The notes beneath the pieces are model-generated. The model was not told where the DNA came from. It worked only from the letters and a program-made list of their open reading frames with translations, and searched no databases. The position numbers and the translations under genes were made by a program. Below, in pieces: positions 7,949 to 13,036 of a stretch of DNA of 13,036 nt (position 1 is its first letter; every line of letters begins with the position of its first letter). This stretch comes from Methanomethylovorans sp. GTDB lineage: Archaea > Halobacteriota > Methanosarcinia > Methanosarcinales > Methanosarcinaceae. Location: the NCBI GenBank assembly GCA_020854785.1, contig JAHFZE010000151.1:1-13036 (forward strand). The letters are read 5' to 3'.

Positions 7949-7955
7949 TATAAAA
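7949..7955 (+). promoter_or_regulatory. TATA box of the phosphopantetheinyl transferase gene
   Basis: TATAAAA in the context AATATAAAATGA, 36 nt before the ATG at 7991. Transcription would start about 7975-7980, giving a leader of only 10-15 nt. No good GGAGG site is present; the leader has only AGGG at 7981-7984. The rest of the 233-bp divergent gap (7758-7990) shows nothing else I can name. Confidence 0.45.
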
Positions 7956-7990
7956 TGAATATTGAATAATCTTTCCTCTCAGGGCTTTCC

Positions 7991-8668
7991 ATGAACATTG
8001 AACAATTTACACCAGTTGTTGTTCCGTTAGAACAAGTGTCTGACCTGTGGGAAGAAAACGATGTTGTTATTTTCATTGTCGACATGACTGATTATCCCTC
8101 GCCCGATGCAAACTATCTAAGTGAGGCAGAAAAGGTCTATCTGGATACACTGAAAACAGATCATTTCAGAAACAGATACATTACTTCAAGGATAGTCTTA
8201 AAATCTCTGTCCGGTTACCTTAAAAAAAGGTCATGGTCAGATATGGTTACGTATAAGGATGAAAAAGGACGGGTCCATGTATGCGATCATAATGATCTAC
8301 ACGTCTGTATCTCCTATAGTGGGAATATACTTGCGCTTGCCTTATCTAAAACTGAGGTCGGGATCGACATAGAGTTCATACGGCCACGGTCGGTTGCAAG
8401 CATTTCAAAGTCAATTGACAGAACATTGTCTGACAGCAATCCCTCTGCACACGTTTATGATTTTCTTTCCAGATGGACCTTGAAGGAAGCGTATTGTAAA
8501 ATATCAAATGAAACGATGTTCTCCAATCTATCCAGGAAACTGGACCTGTCCGGTCTGTATCATTCAAGTCATTGTATGGAAAATAAATACTTGCTTGCTA
8601 TCGTTACCCGGTCGCTTCCAGGTAAGGTAAAGGTAGTCTGTCTTCAAAAGATCGACCTTTCAAGCTGA
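7991..8668 (+). CDS. Sfp-type 4'-phosphopantetheinyl transferase
   Basis: Predicted to transfer the 4'-phosphopantetheine arm of coenzyme A to a serine of a carrier-protein domain. The 225-aa length fits the monomeric two-lobed Sfp/Gsp class. The N-terminal lobe shows YLSEAEKVYLDTLKTDHFR followed by RYITSRIVLKSLSGYL (about 63-77). Then come the substrate strand with GR in KDEKGRVHV (89-97), CISYSG (106-111), VGIDIEFIR with Mg ligands D126 and E128, and WTLKEAYCK (162-170) with catalytic E166. Two deviations are visible: the usual Ser-His-Ser of the CoA-binding strand reads Ser-Tyr-Ser (H to Y at 109), and the spacing D126 to W162 is 35 residues, shorter than the common 40-45. It is monocistronic by position, divergent from trmJ, with no carrier protein, NRPS or PKS in the window. 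Most archaea lack such enzymes, so horizontal acquisition is plausible. Its substrate is unknown. Confidence 0.85.
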   Translation: MNIEQFTPVVVPLEQVSDLWEENDVVIFIVDMTDYPSPDANYLSEAEKVYLDTLKTDHFRNRYITSRIVLKSLSGYLKKRSWSDMVTYKDEKGRVHVCDHNDLHVCISYSGNILALALSKTEVGIDIEFIRPRSVASISKSIDRTLSDSNPSAHVYDFLSRWTLKEAYCKISNETMFSNLSRKLDLSGLYHSSHCMENKYLLAIVTRSLPGKVKVVCLQKIDLSS

Positions 8669-8694
8669 GGCAGCAGTAAAATATTCTCAGTTCT

Positions 8695-8710
8695 AATTTG
8701 TACACAAATT
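8695..8710. repeat. Perfect 7+2+7 palindrome, candidate operator
   Basis: AATTTGT-AC-ACAAATT lies 26-42 nt after the phosphopantetheinyl transferase stop and about 120 nt before the GyrI-like pseudogene. The arms match perfectly and the size suits a dimeric winged-helix regulator. It is A/T-rich, has no following T-run, and no second copy was noticed. Confidence 0.35.
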
Positions 8711-8791
8711 CCAAGTTGAATAAGCTCTCTCCCAGGGTAAGGTGCGATCATCTATATACCAATGGCCTTAAAGAAAAGTCTATCTACTTAA

Positions 8792-8807
8792 TTTTCCAGG
8801 TGGAAAA
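8792..8807. repeat. Short inverted repeat before the GyrI-like pseudogene
   Basis: TTTTCC and GGAAAA arms with a 4-nt AGGT loop. It lies 20 nt upstream of the pseudogene start, within its probable leader. It could be an operator or a hairpin; with 6-bp arms it may be chance. Confidence 0.25.
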
Positions 8808-8827
8808 ATAAAACTTCAGGTGATTGG

Positions 8828-9447
8828 ATGAAGACGGATCTTAAAAAGAAGTTGAAACAGCTTTACAATCCGTCCTCAAAAGAAGTAACCTTAGTGGAAG
8901 TGCCTCCTATGTCCTATCTTATTATCGATGGCATGGGGGATCCCAATACCTCGAAGGAATATATGGAGTCAGTTGAAGCTCTGTATGCCATGTCCTATGT
9001 GCTGAAGTTCCTTGTGAAAAAAGAGTCCAGATCCTATTGATCATGTCGTTATGCCCCTTGAAGGTTTATGGTGGATGGACAATATGGCAGAATCCAGTCT
9101 GAAAAATAAGGATACATGAAAATGGGCATCTATGATCATGCAGCCTACCTTTGTTACAAGAACAATGGTTGAACTGGCTCTTGAGCAGGTTCAGAAAAAG
9201 AATGATCTTCCAGCCCTTTCCAAAACGCGCTTTGAGACGTATGATGAAGGCCTGTCGGCCCAGATCATGCATATAGGCCCGTATGCCTCTGAAGCTCCTA
9301 CGATGCGCAAACTGCATCAGTTCATAGAGGATAAAGGATATTCCCTTATGGGGTGAGCACCATGAGATCTATCTCAGCGATCCCAGGAAGGCAGCTCCTG
9401 AGAAACTGAAGACCATTATCTGCCAGCAAGTAGCAGAACAAGCCTGA
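8828..9447 (+). pseudogene. Degraded GyrI-like small-molecule-binding domain protein
   Basis: About 206 codons of a GyrI-like (SHV/BRCT-fold multidrug-binding) protein are recoverable only by joining three frames. Segment 1 (8828-9037) reads from MKTDLKKKLKQLYNPSSKEV through IIDGMGDPN to VKKESRSY. One extra base near 9038 shifts to segment 2 (9039-9353), reading DHVVMPLEGLWW, SMIMQP, then GLSAQIMHIGPY and GYSLMG. Inside it a TGA at 9117-9119 stands where I expect Trp (KDT-stop-KW), one base from TGG. At 9354-9357 one extra base shifts to segment 3 (HHEIYLSDPRKAAPEKLK, stop TGA 9445-9447). An AGGTGA ribosome site precedes the ATG and a T8 tract follows, so the expression signals are intact. 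The protein would have been a stand-alone ligand-binding or regulatory protein of unknown ligand. Two frameshifts plus one nonsense codon argue for a true, recent pseudogene, though sequencing error cannot be excluded. Confidence 0.85.
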
Positions 9448-9452
9448 GCAGG

Positions 9453-9460
9453 TTTTTTTT
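9453..9460 (+). terminator. T8 tract, likely archaeal terminator after the GyrI-like pseudogene
   Basis: Eight consecutive T residues begin 5 nt after the ancestral TGA. Archaeal RNA polymerase terminates at T-runs without needing a hairpin, and none is evident here. Confidence 0.55.
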
Positions 9461-9476
9461 CCGTTCATGAGATCAG

Positions 9477-9482
9477 ATATAA
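9477..9482 (+). promoter_or_regulatory. Possible TATA box of the rio2 gene
   Basis: ATATAA in AGATATAAGG, about 70 nt before the ATG at 9549. A second, stronger-looking TATAAAAA at 9536-9543 is only 5 nt from the ATG and would place the RNA start inside the gene. The 101-nt gap 9448-9548 holds nothing else recognisable, and no clear ribosome site precedes the start. Confidence 0.3.
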
Positions 9483-9548
9483 GGTTCAACTCACTTCTCA
9501 TCCTGCAACCACAAATCATCTAAACCATCCAGCCATATAAAAAACAGA

Positions 9549-10436
9549 ATGATAGACGAAGTTATCAAAGTATTTAAACAACTGGACAATAAGGACATAC
9601 GTATCCTTACAGGCATAGAGATAGGAATGAAGAATTCCGAGTGGGTGCCTGTTGAGAATGTGATGAAGTACACACGTATGACCTATGATAACCTTTCTTT
9701 CAGGCTTAAGAAACTGGCAAAATTGAAACTGTTATCCTTCACAAATGTTCCCTATGAAGGCTATCAGATATATTTTGAAGGATATGATGCCCTTGCCTTG
9801 CATACGTTCGTGCAAAGGAAGACTATCAGTGCCATCGGCAATGAGATCGGTGTCGGCAAGGAATCCGTGGTACTTGAAGCCATAAAGGAATCAGAACTCG
9901 GGATTGGTGATCCGGAAGGTGTGGTGATCAAGTTCCACAGGGAGGGTCGTACCAGTTTCAGCCAGGTAAAACGTAATCGTGGCCATATAGGTGATCGGGA
10001 GCACATGTCATGGATATACGCAGCCCGTCTTGCAGCTAAACGTGAGGCAGATGTTATAAGTAAATTATATCCGGAAGTATCTGTTCCAAGGCTCATCGAT
10101 CACAATAGGCATGCACTTGTTATGGACATTGCTCAAGGCTCTTTGTTGTACAAAACAAAGCTAGAGGATCCTCTATGGTTCCTGGATGAGATACTCAGGC
10201 AACTGGAACTGGCCTATGCTAAAGGTTTTATTCATGCTGATATGAGCGAGTATAATATTTTCGTGCATGAGGGAGGTGTACAGATAATAGACTGGCCACA
10301 GTATGTGGAACCTTCCCATCCCCATGCTGATGAATTGCTAGAGAGGGATATATCTAACATACTCTCCTTCTTCAAACGTAAATATGACCTGGAGGCAGAA
10401 CTTGCAAGCTCAGTGGCATATGTAAGAGGTCAGTGA
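9549..10436 (+). CDS. rio2: RIO2 serine kinase/ATPase
   Basis: Archaeal RIO2, an atypical protein kinase-like ATPase acting in maturation of the small ribosomal subunit. The 295-aa length is typical. Residues 1-90 form the winged helix peculiar to RIO2 (VFKQLDNKDIRIL, then SFRLKKLAKLKLLS). The kinase domain has the nucleotide loop IGVGKESVV (100-108), the ATP-anchoring lysine K128 in VVIKFHREGRTSF, the catalytic loop H229-A-D-M-S-E-Y-N236 and the metal-binding IIDWPQ with D248. Families usually read HGD in the catalytic loop, so A230 is a small departure; the Asp and Asn are kept. The ATG at 9549 fits the family N-terminus and no upstream start exists in frame. The gene is followed after 39 nt by the DUF460 gene on the same strand. 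Confidence 0.95.
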   Translation: MIDEVIKVFKQLDNKDIRILTGIEIGMKNSEWVPVENVMKYTRMTYDNLSFRLKKLAKLKLLSFTNVPYEGYQIYFEGYDALALHTFVQRKTISAIGNEIGVGKESVVLEAIKESELGIGDPEGVVIKFHREGRTSFSQVKRNRGHIGDREHMSWIYAARLAAKREADVISKLYPEVSVPRLIDHNRHALVMDIAQGSLLYKTKLEDPLWFLDEILRQLELAYAKGFIHADMSEYNIFVHEGGVQIIDWPQYVEPSHPHADELLERDISNILSFFKRKYDLEAELASSVAYVRGQ

Positions 10437-10442
10437 ACACAA

Positions 10443-10450
10443 TTATATCC
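10443..10450 (+). promoter_or_regulatory. TATA-like box just upstream of the DUF460 gene (leaderless start?)
   Basis: TTATATCC is centred about 29 nt before the ATG at 10476 in the 39-nt gap after rio2. No GGAGG-like site lies between. The spacing would put the RNA start at or next to the ATG, giving a nearly leaderless mRNA. An out-of-frame ATG at 10472 is closed by a TAG two codons later. Confidence 0.35.
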
Positions 10451-10475
10451 CAGCAAATCAATAATAATACAATGT

Positions 10476-12446
10476 ATGCATAGCGGCATCATTTACGGCA
10501 TTGACATTGCAAAAGGCTCCTCAAGGGCGCAGGCCGTTCCCAAGTATGCTGTGGCCATCCTTAAAGAAAACCAGGTACAGCGCCACAACATGGTCAGCAG
10601 GAACCGTATCCTTAAGATGGTGCAGGAGGACAAGCCTGATCAAATCGCAGTGGATAACATATTCGAACTTGCTCAGGACAAAGGTGATCTCATCCGCTTT
10701 CTTGATAAATTGCCGGGATCCACAAGGCTTATTCAGGTAACAGGCGGTCTGCACCAGCAGCCTCTCCTGAAACTAGCCCAGGAGCATGGTATTTCCATGA
10801 ACCAGTTCAGCCCCGGTGACGAAGCTGAAGCATGTGCACGCCTTGCAGCTATGAGTGTCGGATGTGAGGTTTCTTTATTTGAAGATGTTACAAAGATCAA
10901 GGTCAGCCGGGCAAGGTCACTGGGAAGAGGCGGGTGGAGCCAGAACAGATACAGGCGTAAGGTCCATGGAGCTGTCAAGGAGAAAAGCCGTCTGATAGAG
11001 CAGATATTGCGTAAGTTCTCAAAAGATACAGGTGTTACCTTCACTTCAAGGTCCATAGAAGGTTTCGGTGGGTATGTGCGCACAGAGTTCATGGTCAATA
11101 GCAGCCGCAAGCAGATGCCGGTGTATCCTTCCATTAATGCAGACGTGCAGGTTACTATCCGCAATGTTGAAAGAGATAAGATCAAATATATCCCTCTAAT
11201 ACCATCCAAGCGTAAATACACCATCGTTGGTATTGATCCCGGTACCACAGTAGGGATAGCCATTCTGTCTCTGGAAGGTGATCTTCTCTTTTCCAGCAGT
11301 TTCAGGGGTATTTCTCATGATCAGGTGGTCAAGCTGATCTCAGATCACGGAAAGCCTGCTATTGTTGCAACAGATGTCTATCCGACACCTGCGGCTGTGG
11401 AGAAGATACGCCGCAGCTTTAAGGCCGTACTGGGTACTCCTGGCACTGAACTGCGTGCCGAGGAGAAGATCGCAATGGCAAGACCATTCGGTTATTCCAA
11501 TGACCATGAAAGGGATTCTCTGGCGGCTGCCATCAATACCTATCGTAATTACAAGAACATGTTCAGCAGAGTGGAGAAAAAAGCTCCTCGGTTTGCAGAT
11601 GTGGATCTTATAAAGCACCATGTGATCAATGGCTATTCCATAGAAGAGGCTATAGAGAAAGTAACTGCTGTTCCTGTTCCCACTAGATCGGAAACCACAT
11701 CTGCAACAGGGGATAGCATTGATGCCGATGAGCAGACAAAAAGGCTCCAGGAGCTTATAAGGCAGAAGAACGGCCTGATAAACGAGCTCAAGGAATATGT
11801 GGAGGAGTTGAAAGAAGCTAATTTGGAAAAAGATCGGCGTATAGCAGAAATGGAAGGTCGTATAAGCAAGCTGAAGAAAGCCGAATCTATGGAGCTGCGT
11901 AAACAAAAAGAGATCCGTATACGTGATTCTGAGATCTCAAGGCTCAATACAGAACTTAATAGGTCAAAGCAGGCTCTTCAGGATACGCGCCAGCATATAA
12001 AGAAAATGAAGCAGATCCGCAAGAAAGAGATCAAAGGTGAGGGCTTGCCGGTAAAAGTGGTGGCAGCATTTACAAAAGAGGCCATCCAGCAGACAATGGA
12101 CATGTATGGTATCAAAAAAGGGGATGTGATATTGCTTGAAGACTCCAGCGGAGGTGCTGCCGGTACAGCAGCTATACTGGTGGAAGCAGGTATAAAGGCT
12201 GTGATCGTAAAAGATGATATTTCACATGCGGCAAACGAAGCTTTTTTCCAGGGGGACGTCCCCCTTCTGAAAGATGTAGAAGTTCAAAGGTTCGATGATT
12301 TTGCTATTGTGGAGCCCAAAGTCCTGGAACAGGCATTATCCATATGGCAGGAAGATGCAAAGAAAAAGAAACGTGAACAGGAACATCAGCATTTGACATC
12401 CCTGCTTGAAGAATACCGCAGTGAAAGGCGGCGTGGCCTTGTCTGA
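10476..12446 (+). CDS. DUF460 (COG2433) protein: predicted RNase H-fold nuclease with coiled coil
   Basis: A 656-aa archaeal protein of the DUF460/COG2433 family, predicted to contain an RNase H-like nuclease fold; its substrate is unknown. The core domain (about 247-360) reads like RuvC/YqgF: GIDPGTTVG with D254, IVATDVYPTP with D300, and NDHERDSLAAAINTY with D343/D347. The N-terminal part (about 4-130) repeats the same pattern more weakly: YGIDIAKGSS (D10), IAVDNIFEL (D60) and SPGDEAEACARLAAM (D115/E118), suggesting a second RNase H-like domain. A coiled coil spans about 418-520 (charged KRLQELIRQKN-type heptads). A C-terminal domain (about 521-625) with ILLEDSSGGAAGTAA follows, then a basic tail. 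Start at the ATG at 10476; no ribosome site is apparent. It follows rio2 by 39 nt and converges on the DUF2148 gene with a 3-nt gap. Confidence 0.9.
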   Translation: MHSGIIYGIDIAKGSSRAQAVPKYAVAILKENQVQRHNMVSRNRILKMVQEDKPDQIAVDNIFELAQDKGDLIRFLDKLPGSTRLIQVTGGLHQQPLLKLAQEHGISMNQFSPGDEAEACARLAAMSVGCEVSLFEDVTKIKVSRARSLGRGGWSQNRYRRKVHGAVKEKSRLIEQILRKFSKDTGVTFTSRSIEGFGGYVRTEFMVNSSRKQMPVYPSINADVQVTIRNVERDKIKYIPLIPSKRKYTIVGIDPGTTVGIAILSLEGDLLFSSSFRGISHDQVVKLISDHGKPAIVATDVYPTPAAVEKIRRSFKAVLGTPGTELRAEEKIAMARPFGYSNDHERDSLAAAINTYRNYKNMFSRVEKKAPRFADVDLIKHHVINGYSIEEAIEKVTAVPVPTRSETTSATGDSIDADEQTKRLQELIRQKNGLINELKEYVEELKEANLEKDRRIAEMEGRISKLKKAESMELRKQKEIRIRDSEISRLNTELNRSKQALQDTRQHIKKMKQIRKKEIKGEGLPVKVVAAFTKEAIQQTMDMYGIKKGDVILLEDSSGGAAGTAAILVEAGIKAVIVKDDISHAANEAFFQGDVPLLKDVEVQRFDDFAIVEPKVLEQALSIWQEDAKKKKREQEHQHLTSLLEEYRSERRRGLV

Positions 12447-12458
12447 AACTTAAGGCCA
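12434..12458. repeat. Inverted repeat spanning both stop codons of convergent genes
   Basis: TGGCCTT (12434-12440) pairs with AAGGCCA (12452-12458) across an 11-nt loop. Both stop codons, TGA of DUF460 and the complement of TAA of the DUF2148 gene, lie within it. It may form a hairpin at the 3' end of either transcript. No T-run follows on either strand. Confidence 0.35.
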
Positions 12459-13001
12459 TTTCCTGTCAAAGAAGATATTCTTGCCCTTAACGCTTAAAGG
12501 AATTGCCATGGCGATGTCGGCCTTTATCATCTCTGCTGCAATGGCTGCAGTGCCCGCACTGTAAAATATCCTATTGTCCAGGCATAGGTCTTTTGCCTTG
12601 GCGGCAGCGCATCCCAGAGCTATTCCCAGGTCCATATATTTAAGACTGCATTGTGGGCCTTTGAAATCCTTTTTTACCTTCTGTGCTTCAAGCATCTGGT
12701 CGCATTCTTTATAGCCACATGCGCCACAATCGAGTCCAGCAACACCTGCATTCCTAAACCCAATGAGGACCACAGCATCTGCACTTCTTATATTCTTTGC
12801 ATCTCTTTTAAAAAAAGCGAAGTGTTCTCCCCTTTCATCTGCCATACCTTCCATGAATCTGGCCAGCGTTTCCTTTTCATCATGCTCCAGGATACCGGTT
12901 ATAAGGTCATCCTTACCTTTGGCTTTTGGAGCTGTACGTGCTGCCACCAGTATCTCTCTGGCAAGGACATCGATACATTGCAGTTCAGGATTCTCTATCA
13001 T
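12450..13001 (-). CDS. DUF2148 cysteine-rich protein, probable 4Fe-4S ferredoxin-like
   Basis: A 183-aa protein resembling the DUF2148 (ferredoxin-domain) family. C92-x2-C95-x4-C100-x17-C118 (CGACGYKEC, then PQCSLKY) matches the four-cysteine 4Fe-4S pattern of RnfB and corrinoid iron-sulphur proteins, so an iron-sulphur cluster is likely. Three further cysteines stand at 9, 131 and 140. The N-terminal helix region has the family-like VLAREILVAARTAPKAKG (12-29), and IALGCAAAKAKDLCLDNRIFYSAGTAA lies downstream of the cluster. No signal peptide or membrane helix is visible, so it is cytoplasmic. The start at 13001 is preceded by AAAGGC, a poor ribosome site, and by TTAAAATA about 25 nt upstream. 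It converges on DUF460. A redox or electron-transfer role is inference; nothing in the window indicates a partner enzyme. Confidence 0.85.
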   Translation of the reverse strand: MIENPELQCIDVLAREILVAARTAPKAKGKDDLITGILEHDEKETLARFMEGMADERGEHFAFFKRDAKNIRSADAVVLIGFRNAGVAGLDCGACGYKECDQMLEAQKVKKDFKGPQCSLKYMDLGIALGCAAAKAKDLCLDNRIFYSAGTAAIAAEMIKADIAMAIPLSVKGKNIFFDRKWP

Positions 13002-13022
13002 GCCTTTAAGTATGAAGGAATC

Positions 13023-13030
13023 TATTTTAA
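13023..13030 (-). promoter_or_regulatory. Possible TATA box of the DUF2148 gene
   Basis: TTAAAATA on the minus strand is centred 25 nt before the ATG, which would predict a leaderless RNA. It lies at the window edge, so the upstream context cannot be seen. Confidence 0.3.
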
Positions 13031-13036
13031 GTATTG

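Noticed and set aside
7758..7990. Hidden small gene, RNA or repeat array in the trmJ-PPTase gap
   Set aside because: Apart from the TATA-like boxes and the trmJ ribosome site I saw no repeats, tRNA-like folds or coding pattern.
9117..9119. In-frame TGA as selenocysteine or pyrrolysine
   Set aside because: Pyrrolysine uses TAG. The site falls where Trp is expected, not Cys or Sec, and two frameshifts also break the gene.
9132..9356. A 74-aa frame starting at 9132 as an independent small gene
   Set aside because: Its sequence continues the GyrI-like domain from both flanking segments, so it is the middle of one broken gene.
7991..9447. PPTase plus GyrI-like gene as a defence or biosynthetic island
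   Set aside because: There are no partner enzymes, transport genes, toxins, nucleases or mobility genes, and one of the two genes is broken. Two genes are not enough to support a system.
9536..9543. TATAAAAA as the rio2 promoter
   Set aside because: Only 5 nt separate it from the start codon, so RNA would start inside the gene and remove the conserved N-terminus.

Overview
The window looks like a chromosomal segment of a methanogenic archaeon, most likely order Methanosarcinales, family Methanosarcinaceae. The evidence is an archaeal-type MCM helicase, an archaeal RIO2 kinase, archaea-restricted families (DUF424, DUF460/COG2433, COG1340 coiled coil), archaeal TATA boxes upstream of several genes, a separate biotin carboxylase subunit of pyruvate carboxylase followed by biotin ligase, and a short membrane protein with the Methanosarcina-type S-layer domain (DUF1608). 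All 13 gene stop codons (12 genes plus the ancestral stop of one pseudogene) are TGA (10) or TAA (3). None is TAG, which fits a pyrrolysine-using lineage. Genus and species cannot be fixed from the sequence alone.

Layout. (1) Bases 1-2924, plus strand: 5'-truncated pycA, then birA, then a small S-layer-domain membrane protein whose start codon overlaps the birA stop. (2) Bases 2942-7757, minus strand: trmJ, then mcm with a DUF424 gene 10 nt behind it, then two coiled-coil proteins coupled by a 4-nt overlap. Each of these three units has its own TATA-like box. (3) Bases 7991-9447, plus strand: an accessory patch holding an Sfp-type 4'-phosphopantetheinyl transferase and a decayed GyrI-like gene with two frameshifts and one nonsense codon, closed by a T8 tract. 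(4) Bases 9549-12446, plus strand: the RIO2 kinase and the large DUF460 protein. (5) Bases 12450-13001, minus strand: a cysteine-rich DUF2148 protein convergent with DUF460.

How the genes relate. PycA carboxylates the biotin that BirA attaches to its partner subunit PycB, which is not in the window; the pair supplies oxaloacetate. MCM, TrmJ, RIO2 and DUF460 serve replication, tRNA modification, ribosome maturation and probably nucleic-acid metabolism. These are core housekeeping functions, so most of the window is ordinary. The unusual part is about 7.8-9.5 kb: an orphan phosphopantetheinyl transferase in an archaeon with no visible carrier protein, next to a pseudogene. I see no CRISPR array, integrase, IS element, tRNA or rRNA, and no convincing new defence system. 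The window has no gene-free stretch longer than 300 bases; the longest is the 233-base divergent gap at 7758-7990.
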